Shown: positions 7,116 to 14,339 of the stretch, piece by piece
Layout of the letters: each line of letters starts with the position of its first letter
Position numbering within the stretch: the stretch's first letter is position 1
Source: an uncultured Verrucomicrobia subdivision 3 bacterium
GTDB lineage: Bacteria > Verrucomicrobiota > Verrucomicrobiae > Limisphaerales > UBA11358
DNA: 24,622 nt
Reading direction: 5' to 3'
Assembly: GCA_903847285.1 (NCBI GenBank)
Contig: CAINDH010000267.1
Span: forward strand, 1-24,622
Program-made: the position numbers and the translations under genes
The notes under the pieces: generated by a model
Seen by the model: only the letters and a program-made list of their open reading frames with translations
Told to the model about the DNA's origin: nothing
Database searches by the model: none

Positions 7116-8503
7116 ACCTCCCCTTGCCACCCGTGCTCGTCGTGGACGACGAGAAAAATATGCGCCGCTCCCTAGCGACCATGCTGGGCGACGAGGGCTA
7201 CGCCGTGCGCGCTGCCGAGTCCGCTGAGGAGGCATTGAAAATTTTAGCTGTGGAAGAATTCTTCATGGTCATCACCGACGCGCGACTCGGTGGCATGACC
7301 GGCTATGAATTTCTCGGCAAAGTGAAAAATCAGTGGCCAGAAATTCCGACGCTGATGATCACGGCGTTCGCCACGCCCAAACTCGCGGTCGAAGCCATTA
7401 AGGCGGGCGCCATGGATTACCTGGCCAAACCGTTTGAGCCAGAGGAATTGTTTCACGCCACGGCCCGCTGCGCGGAACGCTACCGCCTGCTGCGCGAAAA
7501 CGCCGCGCTGCGTTCGCGGGCGGGCGAAATCATCGGGCTTGATCAAATCGTCGGCGAATCGGCAAAGATACGTGAATTGCGCCAACTCATCCGCACCGTA
7601 GCGGCGACCGATGCGCGCGTGTTGATTCTAGGCGAAAGCGGAACGGGCAAGGAACTCGTCGCGGGTGCGCTGCACAGCTTGAGCGAACGACGGAATGAAA
7701 ATTATGTCCGCATCAACTGCGCGGCGATTCCTGAACAGTTGCTCGAAAGCGAATTGTTCGGCCACGAAAAGGGCTCGTTCACCGGCGCTATCAAACAGAA
7801 GCTCGGTCGCGTGGAGGAAGCGGACGGCGGCACAATATTTCTGGATGAGATCGCAGACATGGGCAAACCGCTTCAGGCAAAACTGCTGCGGTTCCTCGAG
7901 GACGGCAGCTTCACGCGGGTGGGCGGGACCGAGGAGTTGCGGGTGGATGTGCGGCTCGTCGCCGCGACCAACCGAGACATCGCCGACGCCATCACCGCGG
8001 GAGAATTTCGCGAAGATTTGTTTCACCGGCTGAACGTAGTGCAGTTCAATCTACCACCGTTGCGCGAGCGAGGAGACGACGTGCTGTTGCTGGCCGGCCA
8101 TTTTCTGAAAATTTTCCAAGTGAAGATGAACCGCAGTGCCGGAGCGTTCTCCGTGGCCGCTCAAAAAAAACTACTCGCCCAGCGCTGGCCGGGCAACGTG
8201 CGCGAACTGCGTAACGTGGTGGAGCGCGCGCTGATTTTGGAGACCGGGCCGGAAATTCAGCCGGCCGACTTACCGGATTTCGCCATGGAAGCGCGGTTGG
8301 AAAAAACATCTGAATCAGTCATCGCTCCCGGCGAATCACTGGATGTCGCCCTGGAACGACACGAGCGAGAAATTATCCAGACCGCGTTGATACAGGATAA
8401 TTTCAGCCTGACACGCACCGCCGAAAGGCTTAAGCTCACTCGCCATGCGTTGCGCTACCGGATGCAACGCCTGAACATGACGATTGAAGGCGAAGGCAAT
8501 TAG
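7112..8503 (+). CDS. NtrC-family sigma-54-dependent response regulator
   Basis: 463 residues in three domains. The receiver domain (7-120) has acidic residues 12-13, phospho-acceptor Asp56 and Lys106. The AAA+ domain (about 145-375) has Walker A GESGTGKE (174-181), the sigma-54 contact loop GSFTGA (221-226) and Walker B TIFLDE (241-246). A C-terminal Fis-type helix-turn-helix lies around 425-455 (SLTRTAERLKLTRHALRYR). It should drive transcription with RNA polymerase-sigma54 when phosphorylated by the overlapping kinase. The GSFTGA loop (usually GAFTGA) is a common, functional variant. I searched nearby upstream regions by eye for TGGCAC-N5-TTGC promoters and found no good match, so its targets are unknown. 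Confidence 0.95.
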   Translation: MNLPLPPVLVVDDEKNMRRSLATMLGDEGYAVRAAESAEEALKILAVEEFFMVITDARLGGMTGYEFLGKVKNQWPEIPTLMITAFATPKLAVEAIKAGAMDYLAKPFEPEELFHATARCAERYRLLRENAALRSRAGEIIGLDQIVGESAKIRELRQLIRTVAATDARVLILGESGTGKELVAGALHSLSERRNENYVRINCAAIPEQLLESELFGHEKGSFTGAIKQKLGRVEEADGGTIFLDEIADMGKPLQAKLLRFLEDGSFTRVGGTEELRVDVRLVAATNRDIADAITAGEFREDLFHRLNVVQFNLPPLRERGDDVLLLAGHFLKIFQVKMNRSAGAFSVAAQKKLLAQRWPGNVRELRNVVERALILETGPEIQPADLPDFAMEARLEKTSESVIAPGESLDVALERHEREIIQTALIQDNFSLTRTAERLKLTRHALRYRMQRLNMTIEGEGN

Positions 8504-8518
8504 CCGCGCCATTTGAAA

Positions 8519-8767
8519 ATGAACCAGATTTTTGCGCTCCCGAACAATGGCCAGAAAGGCGATTGGCTAGTGTTTCTCACCATGGTCTTGGCCATCGGCC
8601 TGACCGTGGGCATCGTGCTTATCTGGCTAAAGGTGTATCGCCCAAAAAAGAAAAAGGTCAAACACCACCGCCGCAAACGCCACCATCGTCAGCACAATCC
8701 CACGTTGGCTGAGACAGGCGGCCTGCCCCCCGTGCGTGACCCTAACCAGCCACCACCAGGACTCTGA
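8519..8767 (+). CDS. Small single-pass membrane protein with basic tail
   Basis: 82 residues from the ATG at 8519; a TTG two codons upstream is the only alternative. A short N-terminal part (MNQIFALPNNGQKGDW) is followed by one transmembrane helix at about 17-38 (LVFLTMVLAIGLTVGIVLIW). A very basic cytoplasmic tail rich in Lys, Arg and His comes next (KKKKVKHHRRKRHHR), then a Pro-rich end. Positive residues after the helix predict the C-terminus inside. I do not recognise a family. It lies 15 nt after the regulator and 2 nt before the HpnD-like gene, so it belongs to the same transcription unit. The basic tail could bind nucleic acid or acidic lipids (speculation). Confidence 0.7.
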   Translation: MNQIFALPNNGQKGDWLVFLTMVLAIGLTVGIVLIWLKVYRPKKKKVKHHRRKRHHRQHNPTLAETGGLPPVRDPNQPPPGL

Positions 8768-8769
8768 CC

Positions 8770-9639
8770 ATGGAGCACAGCCGCGCGCTCACCAAAAAAA
8801 GCGCCTCTAACCTCGCGCTGGCTTTCATTCTCCTGCCCCGCGAAAAACGCGACGCCATGTCCGCGCTCTACGCCTTTTGCCGCGCCGTGGATGACGTGGC
8901 GGATGAAGATTCAGTCCCGACGGAAAAACGCCGCATGCAACTTGCCGACTGGCGCATAGACATCCGCCGCGCCTGCGAAAATCAAAAACCAGAATACATC
9001 CTCAATCAGGAATTCGCCCCGGTCATCCAGCAGTTCAATCTACCGTTTGCTTTATTTGACGAGCTGATTAAGGGCTGCGAGATGGATTTGGAAAAGCTGC
9101 GCTACGAAAATTACGGCGAACTGGAACTATACTGCCACCGCGTTGCATCCGTCGTCGGGTTGTTGAGTCTGGAAATATTCGGCTACAAAAATCCGGCCTG
9201 CCACGACTACGCTATCCACCTCGGCAAAGCACTCCAACTGACAAATATTTTGCGCGACGTGAAGAACGACGCCGCGCGTGGACGGATTTACCTGCCGCAA
9301 AACGAGCTGAAAAAATTTGGCGTGACCGACGCGGAAATTTTGGCGGGAGAATTTTCTGAACGCTACCTGGCACTCGCCCGCAGCGTGGCAGAGCGCGCGA
9401 AATATTTTTACCAACTCGCACGGACGACACTGCCGCCGGAAGACCGCCGCGCCATGGTGGCCGCGGAATTGATGGGCAGCGTCTATTGGCAGTTACTGGT
9501 GAAACTTGAGCACGGCAATTTCAACGTCTTCGGCTCACAACCACTGAAACTTTCAAAACCCGAGAAACTTGCGCTGATTTTCCAGTCGTGGATTCGTCAC
9601 GCCGCCGGATCAAAGTCGTCCGCTTACGGGCAGATATAA
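8770..9639 (+). CDS. hpnD: Squalene/phytoene synthase family, probably presqualene diphosphate synthase HpnD
   Basis: 289 residues, full length for the family. It should condense two prenyl diphosphates head to head; HpnD makes presqualene diphosphate from farnesyl diphosphate on the way to squalene and hopanoids. The first aspartate-rich motif YAFCRAVDDVADE is at about 34-46 (DDVAD 41-45). The second is LQLTNILRDVKNDAARGRIYLP at about 155-176 (D163, D167). Both metal-binding sites look intact. HpnC or phytoene synthase cannot be ruled out from sequence reading alone; the 'RGRIYLP' form favours HpnD. The usual partners hpnC, hpnE and shc are not next to it. It closes the rightward series that begins at yicC. 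Confidence 0.85.
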   Translation: MEHSRALTKKSASNLALAFILLPREKRDAMSALYAFCRAVDDVADEDSVPTEKRRMQLADWRIDIRRACENQKPEYILNQEFAPVIQQFNLPFALFDELIKGCEMDLEKLRYENYGELELYCHRVASVVGLLSLEIFGYKNPACHDYAIHLGKALQLTNILRDVKNDAARGRIYLPQNELKKFGVTDAEILAGEFSERYLALARSVAERAKYFYQLARTTLPPEDRRAMVAAELMGSVYWQLLVKLEHGNFNVFGSQPLKLSKPEKLALIFQSWIRHAAGSKSSAYGQI

Positions 9640-9648
9640 AAATTGGAA

Positions 9649-9670
9649 CGGAGCGCGTAGCCAGGCTCCG
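9649..9670. terminator. Possible hairpin between convergent genes
   Basis: CGGAGC (9649-9654) pairs with GCTCCG (9665-9670) around a 10-nt loop, in the 43-bp gap between the hpnD stop and the stop of the leftward TPR gene. The position suits a bidirectional terminator, but no T-run follows in either direction, so support is limited. Confidence 0.3.
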
Positions 9671-9682
9671 CACCCCGGGCAA

Positions 9683-10254
9683 TCAAAGTTTTTGGATTTC
9701 CGGCCAGAGTGCTTTCAAGTCGTCATCTGCGAGCGCCATTTTCCGGATCTCCACTTTGCCGCCCGCCCGCACGGCGCGATCCAGCCATTCCCGCGCCTTG
9801 TCCATCTGCTTCAACTGGCACGCGTAGCATGCAAGGTTATAAGCATGACCGGTTCCATTGGAAATTTTTGGGCGGCGGGCAGCAACGCGCCCCACGCCAT
9901 GATGAGCCCGCCCCGACTCGCTCGGCGCAACGCATAGGCGTGATGCAGCCAGCCGGATGAATCTTCTGGCGTGTGCTGTAATTCCAACCGCGCGACCGCT
10001 AACGCGGCTTCCCAGTTTTGCAGGCGAGTTTCCAATTGCCAGCGCACCCCCAGCACATCGGGATGCGATTGAAACTCCGGCGCAATCGCGTTCAGTTCGA
10101 TTTGCGCATCATCCGGGCAATCCAATCCCAGCCAGCCTTGAGCAGCATTTAGAAAATGAAGGTCGGGTGTTTCAATCGGTTGCACCCTAGAAATTAAACC
10201 GTTGGAGGGAAAATTGGCAAGCGACGGATTAATTTTTCCAATTAAATTATTCAT
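9683..10254 (-). pseudogene. TPR-repeat protein interrupted by a one-base frameshift
   Basis: The leftward frame starting at 10254 reads 'QPIETPDLHFLNAAQGWLGL...' and helix pairs such as 'GWLHHAYALRRAS' and 'ALLPAAQKFPMEPV', then loses sense. In another frame the text resumes as 'AYNLACYACQLKQMDKAREWLDRAV...' down to 9683. Joining the two restores a normal TPR-like protein of about 190 residues, ending in an 'LADDDLKALWPEIQ' segment that resembles the end of related TPR proteins. The break lies at about 9844-9848 and would be repaired by one extra base. Because both halves look intact, a sequencing or assembly error or a very recent mutation is more likely than old decay. No signal peptide is visible. 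It is divergent from the dienelactone hydrolase gene, with only 41 bp between the starts. Confidence 0.75.
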
Positions 10255-10295
10255 ACGTTGGCAAATACTCGCTCGTCCGCTAGTTTGGATGCACC

Positions 10296-11075
10296 ATGAA
10301 AAAACATTTTTCCATCACCGCCCTGCTCCTGGGAGTCATTTCGCTTCACGCAGCTATCCAGACTAAGACTATTGAATACAAACAAGGTGATACCACACTT
10401 GAAGGCGTGCTTGTTTGGGACGATGCCGTGAAGGGCACGCGCCCCGGCGTGCTCGTGGTGCATCAGTGGATGGGACTGACGGATTACGAGAAGCATCGCG
10501 CAGAGCAACTCGCAGGTTTGGGCTACGTCGCGTTTTGCGCGGATATTTACGGCAAAGGGATTCGTCCGAAGGACACCCAGGAAGCAGGCGCCGAAGCCAC
10601 CAAATACAAATCCGACCGCGCCCTGCTCCGCCAGCGTGTTAACGCTGGGCTTACGGAACTTAAATCGAGCAAGCTTGTAGACACCAAGCACGTCGCAGCC
10701 ATTGGCTATTGTTTCGGCGGCACGACGGTGATTGAGCTGGCACGCAGCGGTGCGGAATTGAATGCCGTCGTGAGCTTTCACGGCGGACTCGATTCACCCA
10801 CACCCGCCGATGGCAAAAACATCAAATGCAAAGTCCTCGTGTGCCACGGCGCGGATGATCCGTATGTGAAAGCCGCCGACCTTGCCGCCTTCGAGGACGA
10901 GATGCGCGGCGCCAGTGTGGACTGGACGCTCATAAAATTTGGCGGTGCGGTTCACTCTTTCACGCAACCGATGGCGGGCAACGATAATTCTAAAGGCGCG
11001 GCCTATAACGAAAAGGCAGACAAACGTTCATGGGCGGCGATGAAACTGTTTTTCGCAGGAATCTTTCATGAGTGA
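10296..11075 (+). CDS. Exported dienelactone hydrolase-family protein
   Basis: 259 residues of the alpha/beta hydrolase fold. Residues 1-19 form a signal peptide (MKKHFSITALLLGVISLHA), so the enzyme is probably periplasmic. The nucleophile is Cys139 in GYCFGG, as in true dienelactone hydrolases rather than the Ser of most esterases. Asp188 (GADDPYV) and His220 (GAVHSFT) complete the triad. Family members hydrolyse dienelactones or related esters, and the substrate here is unknown. The oxyanion region 'VVHQWMGLTDYEKHRAEQLA' matches verrucomicrobial and planctomycete relatives as I remember them. It stands alone between the frameshifted TPR gene and rsmD; no aromatic degradation genes are nearby. 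Confidence 0.92.
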   Translation: MKKHFSITALLLGVISLHAAIQTKTIEYKQGDTTLEGVLVWDDAVKGTRPGVLVVHQWMGLTDYEKHRAEQLAGLGYVAFCADIYGKGIRPKDTQEAGAEATKYKSDRALLRQRVNAGLTELKSSKLVDTKHVAAIGYCFGGTTVIELARSGAELNAVVSFHGGLDSPTPADGKNIKCKVLVCHGADDPYVKAADLAAFEDEMRGASVDWTLIKFGGAVHSFTQPMAGNDNSKGAAYNEKADKRSWAAMKLFFAGIFHE

Positions 11076-11082
11076 TTTTCCC

Positions 11083-11136
11083 AACCACTAAACACACGAA
11101 CGTTTTGCTTTCGTGTGTTTAGTGTAATTCGTGGTT
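11083..11136. repeat. Strong hairpin repeat between the hydrolase gene and rsmD
   Basis: CACTAAACACACGAA (11086-11100) pairs perfectly over 15 bp with TTCGTGTGTTTAGTG (11110-11124) around a 9-nt loop. An outer AACCAC/GTGGTT pair (11083-11088 with 11131-11136) adds to it across a small bulge. It begins just after the hydrolase stop and may terminate or stabilise that transcript, although only a short TTTT lies downstream (11141-11144). Its style matches other intergenic repeats of this window. Confidence 0.7.
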
Positions 11137-11147
11137 AAGCTTTTCCC

Positions 11148-11720
11148 ATGCGTATCACCGGCGGCCAGGCAGCGAGACGGATTCTGAAGGTTCCCAAAGG
11201 ACTCGACGTTCGCCCCACGCCTGATCTCGTCAAACAAGCAGTCTTCAATTCACTCGGCGAACGCGTAATCGACGCCAAAGTATTGGAACTCTTCGCCGGC
11301 AGCGGCGCGCTGAGTCTCGAATGTTTGAGTCGTGGCGCGGCTTCGGTGATGTGCGTGGAAAAATCTCATCGCCATGCTGAATTTGTCCGTAGCAACGCAG
11401 CGGCGGCAGGCTTCGGTGGGATTCTCGAGGCACGGACACAGGATGTTTTTCCCGTGATGAAACAACTCGCGGAGAGCGGAAGGCAGTTTGACTTGATTCT
11501 CGCTGACCCACCTTACGGCGAAAAGAATGTGAACCGCCGCTCCGAATCCTTCGCCCAGCAGTTACTCGACGACCCAAGCCTGCCCAAGTTGCTAGCATCC
11601 GGCGGACGATTTGTTTTAGGCCACACAAAACGCGACACGCTGGAAGTCGTCGCACCTTGGGCGGAAGTGAAGATGCTCAAACACGGCGATACCGTGATGC
11701 GTTTTTTAGAACTGCCCTAG
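11148..11720 (+). CDS. rsmD: 16S rRNA (guanine966-N2)-methyltransferase
   Basis: 190 residues, normal for RsmD, which uses S-adenosylmethionine to methylate G966 of 16S rRNA in the assembled 30S subunit. The N-terminal MRITGGQAARRILKVP is the family's start signature. SAM motif I is LELFAGSGALSLE (46-58). The catalytic DPPY lies at 120-123. The stop codon overlaps that of obgE on the other strand: the palindrome CTAG at 11717-11720 supplies both TAG stops. In other bacteria rsmD is often followed by coaD, which is not seen here. Confidence 0.95.
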   Translation: MRITGGQAARRILKVPKGLDVRPTPDLVKQAVFNSLGERVIDAKVLELFAGSGALSLECLSRGAASVMCVEKSHRHAEFVRSNAAAAGFGGILEARTQDVFPVMKQLAESGRQFDLILADPPYGEKNVNRRSESFAQQLLDDPSLPKLLASGGRFVLGHTKRDTLEVVAPWAEVKMLKHGDTVMRFLELP

Positions 11721-12919
11721 GCTTTTTCAGCAGCTTCAACTTCTTCGCGTATGACCTTCCGAAATTTCTCCATGCCTTGATCAAAGGCCGCAGAGATGGG
11801 TAGCACGGAAATCTTTTTGAACTTCTTTTTGAACTGCTTCAAATTTTCCTCTGACACGGCTTCATCCATTTTGTTCGCCACAACGAGACGCGGTTTTTCC
11901 AAAATGGCTGGATCGTAAAGCTCCAGTTCTTTGAGCAATTGTTTGTAGTCATCCCACGGCTTGCGGTTGTCTGTGCCGGCCATATCGAGCAGCAACAGGA
12001 TGATTTTGCAGCGCTGGATGTGGCGCAAAAATTTGTGGCCGAGGCCGACGTTGTTGTGTGCGCCCTCGATGAGTCCAGGCACGTCACAAACGGTCAGACG
12101 CTTGAAATCACCTGGGTATTCCATGATGCCAATCTGCGGATGCAGCGTGGTGAACGGATACGCCGCCACTTTTGGACGCGCGCGGGAAATGGCGGTGAGC
12201 AACGTGGACTTGCCAGCGTTCGGATAACCCACGAGTCCGATTTCCGCGACGATGCGCAGTTCAAAAAGATAATCGCCCTCAGTTCCCGGTTCACCAGGTT
12301 GTGCGAAACGCGGCGTCTGCCGTGCGGCGGTGGCAAAGTTGCGGTTGCCCAAGCCACCGCGTCCACCTTTGCACAAAACAAATTGCTGGCCGTGCGTAGT
12401 AAGGTCGGCCACGAGTTCGCCTTTGTCTTTCGGATCGCGTTTGGACTTTTCATCGTCCGCCTCCGCACTCATATCAATTTCCTGTGCGGCCATACCGCTG
12501 GAAACTTTGATTAACGGCCGTTTGCCCGTGCCGCTGGCGAACATTGGATTGGGATGCGGAATTTCATCATCGTCGTCATCATCCGTCCGCTTCTTGCGAG
12601 TCTCAATCGCTGGCGTGGTGTCACGCAAACGCCAGACCAGCGTGCCGCAGGGAACCTTGATGATGAGGTCTTCGCCCGCAAGTCCATCTTTGCCTTTACC
12701 CATGCCGCCTTCGCCGACCTGCGCGATGAGGCGCGGAACGTAAAACTGCTGGACGAGATTGTTGAGGTCGTGGTCGGCCTGCAAGATCACGCTGCCGCCG
12801 CGCCCGCCGTTGCCGCCGCTCGGTCCGCCCTTGGTGACATAAGCTTCGCGATGAAACGCCACCGCGCCCGGCCCGCCGTGACCGGCGCGGGCGTAGATTT
12901 TTATTTCGTCAATGAACAT
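11717..12919 (-). CDS. obgE: Obg-family GTPase with an acidic insert
   Basis: 400 residues from the ATG at 12919, where the family's MFIDEIKIYARAGHGG start lies; the frame extends upstream to 12952 without useful homology. Obg is a ribosome-associated GTPase for 50S assembly and growth control. The Gly-rich Obg fold covers about 1-215. The GTPase has G1 GYPNAGKST (231-239), G3 DVPG (279-282), G4 NKMD (349-352) and G5 SAAFDQG (376-382). The C-terminal OCT domain is missing, as in many Obg proteins. Unusually, the Obg fold is interrupted between 'GTLVW' (about 95) and 'GELVADLT' (167-174) by some 65 residues rich in Asp, Glu, Lys and Pro, including six consecutive Asp. It is separated from rpmA by a terminator. 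Confidence 0.95.
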   Translation of the reverse strand: MFIDEIKIYARAGHGGPGAVAFHREAYVTKGGPSGGNGGRGGSVILQADHDLNNLVQQFYVPRLIAQVGEGGMGKGKDGLAGEDLIIKVPCGTLVWRLRDTTPAIETRKKRTDDDDDDEIPHPNPMFASGTGKRPLIKVSSGMAAQEIDMSAEADDEKSKRDPKDKGELVADLTTHGQQFVLCKGGRGGLGNRNFATAARQTPRFAQPGEPGTEGDYLFELRIVAEIGLVGYPNAGKSTLLTAISRARPKVAAYPFTTLHPQIGIMEYPGDFKRLTVCDVPGLIEGAHNNVGLGHKFLRHIQRCKIILLLLDMAGTDNRKPWDDYKQLLKELELYDPAILEKPRLVVANKMDEAVSEENLKQFKKKFKKISVLPISAAFDQGMEKFRKVIREEVEAAEKA

Positions 12920-12932
12920 GAAAGTAAAAGTT

Positions 12933-12986
12933 AGGCTTAAGCCTGTATCCAAAATTAAGCGAGGAAAGGGTCAAGCTAAAGCTTGA
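12933..12986. repeat. Two related small palindromes upstream of obgE
   Basis: AGGCTTAAGCCT (12933-12944) followed by GTATCCA, and TCAAGCT-aa-AGCTTGA (12971-12986) followed by ACTCCA, have the same plan: a short palindrome with an AA-containing centre, then an (R)TNTCCA/ACTCCA tail. They look like two diverged copies of one short repeat. They lie between the rpmA terminator and the obgE start, where an obgE promoter would be expected. I could not find a convincing -35/-10 pair. Confidence 0.45.
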
Positions 12987-12992
12987 ACTCCA

Positions 12993-13023
12993 ATAAAAAA
13001 GGCGAGGTCAGTGACCTCGCCTT
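12993..13023 (-). terminator. Rho-independent terminator after rpmA
   Basis: AAGGCGAGGT (12999-13008) pairs with ACCTCGCCTT (13014-13023) around a short CAGTG loop. In the leftward direction the stem is followed by a run of six U from 12995-13000, part of it overlapping the stem base. It begins about 20 bp after the rpmA stop. This is a textbook intrinsic terminator that should reduce or block read-through from rplU-rpmA into obgE. Confidence 0.88.
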
Positions 13024-13042
13024 GAAAATTATTTGCTGTAAA

Positions 13043-13303
13043 TCAATTCTTCGCGGAGGCTTCCGCAACGATGTTGATGCGGCGGCTGTTCTTATCGAAC
13101 AAAACCTTGCCATCGGTCAGCGCGTAGAGCGTCCAGTCCCGACCCGTGCCGACGTTCTTGCCGGCGATGAATTTGCTGCCGCGCTGACGCACGATGATGC
13201 TGCCGGCGCTGACAACCGTGCCGCCAAATTCTTTTACGCCGAGACGTTTGCTGACGCTATCGCGTCCGTTTTTGACGCTGCCTTGACCTTTTTTATGTGC
13301 CAT
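13043..13303 (-). CDS. rpmA: 50S ribosomal protein bL27
   Basis: 86 residues, full length. The N-terminal [24 protein letters not shown] is the classic bL27 start with no cleavable extension of the Firmicutes type, so the tail can reach the peptidyl transferase centre directly. The core '[23 protein letters not shown]' and 'VLFDK' follow the family pattern. The start is 6 nt after the rplU stop, so the two are co-transcribed. A strong terminator follows. Confidence 0.98.
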   Translation of the reverse strand: MAHKKGQGSVKNGRDSVSKRLGVKEFGGTVVSAGSIIVRQRGSKFIAGKNVGTGRDWTLYALTDGKVLFDKNSRRINIVAEASAKN

Positions 13304-13309
13304 AAAATG

Positions 13310-13621
13310 TTAAGCGTTGATGGTGGTGATTTTTACGACGGTCAATTCTTGACGATGACCGATGGTCTTGTGATAGCCCTTGCGGCGCTTCATCTTGAAA
13401 GTGAGTTTCTTTTCACCCCGCTTGTGTTCGACAACGTCGGCAGTGACGGTCGCACCAGTAACGGTGGGCGCCCCAACAGCGAGCTTGCCGCCGTTGTTGA
13501 CGAGCAGAACACGGTCAAACGTGAACGGCTTGCCCGCCTCGACTTCAAGGCGTTCGATTTCGAGTTTATCGCCCGCGATGACGCGATATTGTTTGCCACC
13601 AGTTTCTAAAACAGCATACAT
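13310..13621 (-). CDS. rplU: 50S ribosomal protein bL21
   Basis: 103 residues, normal length. It begins MYAVLETGGKQYRVIAGDKLEIERL, the diagnostic bL21 N-terminus, and has the KRRKGYHKTIGHRQ C-terminal rRNA-binding motif. bL21 binds 23S rRNA domain I in the large subunit. A GGGGA lies about 9 nt before the ATG on a short leader, and a well-formed promoter lies upstream. The order rplU-rpmA-obgE is conserved across bacteria. Confidence 0.98.
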   Translation of the reverse strand: MYAVLETGGKQYRVIAGDKLEIERLEVEAGKPFTFDRVLLVNNGGKLAVGAPTVTGATVTADVVEHKRGEKKLTFKMKRRKGYHKTIGHRQELTVVKITTINA

Positions 13622-13648
13622 AAAATTTTTCCCCGCAAAGGGTCGGCA

Positions 13649-13676
13649 ATTAAATCAGAATTCTTCAGAGTGTCAA
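13649..13676 (-). promoter_or_regulatory. Sigma-70-type promoter of rplU-rpmA
   Basis: On the minus strand TTGACA (13671-13676, perfect -35) is separated by 16 bp from TTTAAT (13649-13654, five of six matches to TATAAT). Transcription would start near 13642, leaving a leader of about 20 nt with a Shine-Dalgarno-like GGGGA. It is the best promoter match I found in the window. Confidence 0.7.
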
Positions 13677-13710
13677 CGTCTGTTTTTGGCAATTTGGGTT
13701 CACTCGCAGA

Positions 13711-14263
13711 TTATTGCGGAATTGCTCTGTAAAACATCGCATCCGCCGTTGTGCTATCCACGAAAACGATTGCGCCCGAGATATCCGCCGGGCCCACCCA
13801 CGTCGGTCCAGATTACCGGGCTAGTGAGCGAAGGTGTGCGTTGCAATTTGTAAGCCGCGCCCGCCGAACCGCTCAAGCTTATGACGTTTACGCGGTTTGC
13901 GCCGAAAGTTTGGAGGCCTAGCGCCAGCGAATGATTGCTCGGCGCGACTACCATGACGTTGATGGTGAGTGAATTCGTGATGGTCAATCCGGCCGAGTCC
14001 GTGGCGACAACGGCGACTGGATAATTGCCAACGAGGCTCGGCGTGCCACTGAACGCGCCAGCAAACGAATCGAAGTTCAACCACACGGGCGCGACCGGCG
14101 TGATGCCGACCGAAATTTCCAGCGTCTCGTTTTCGTCCGGGTCAGTAAAAGCCCCTGCCGGCAAATGGATAGCAAGACGATTGCGAGCAACCCGCAAATA
14201 ACTTGGGGCAACTTTTCTAGAAAGCGGTTTTGTTAGGCCTTGCAGCGAAATACCTGCTTTCAA
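13711..14263 (-). pseudogene. Remnant of a large surface protein (cadherin-like/putative Ig domain)
   Basis: A leftward frame (about 13754-14263) contains one cadherin-like (CADG/He_PIG) domain: 'PAGAFTDPDENETLEISV', 'PVWLNFDSFAGAFSGTPSLVGNYPVAVVATDSAGLTITNSLTINV'-like text, split here only for reading. It is followed by 'AAYKLQRTPSLTSPVIWTDVG'. At about 13793-13800 the frame shifts by one base in a G run. The other frame then continues sensibly as 'GPADISGAIVFVDSTTADAMFYRAIPQ' to a TAA at 13711, the kind of FYR ending seen on exported verrucomicrobial proteins. The N-terminal side has no signal peptide, and residues before 'RLAIHLPAG' make no sense. I read it as the decayed 3' end of a long exported gene. 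Confidence 0.65.
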
Positions 14264-14339
14264 ACCCCCGTTCCTAAAGGTGCGGGCAGATGAATCCTTA
14301 AAACAGGCGAGTTGGGGATTTTAGAGCCGGGCTCGCCGG

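Noticed and set aside
9810..9850. Sigma-54 promoter from TGGCACG at about 9815
   Set aside because: The -12 element TTGC is absent at the required spacing and the site lies within the TPR coding region.
13754..14263. Intact 169-aa secreted Ig-like protein
   Set aside because: There is no signal peptide, the first 30 residues make no domain sense, and the true C-terminus is recovered only after a frame change.
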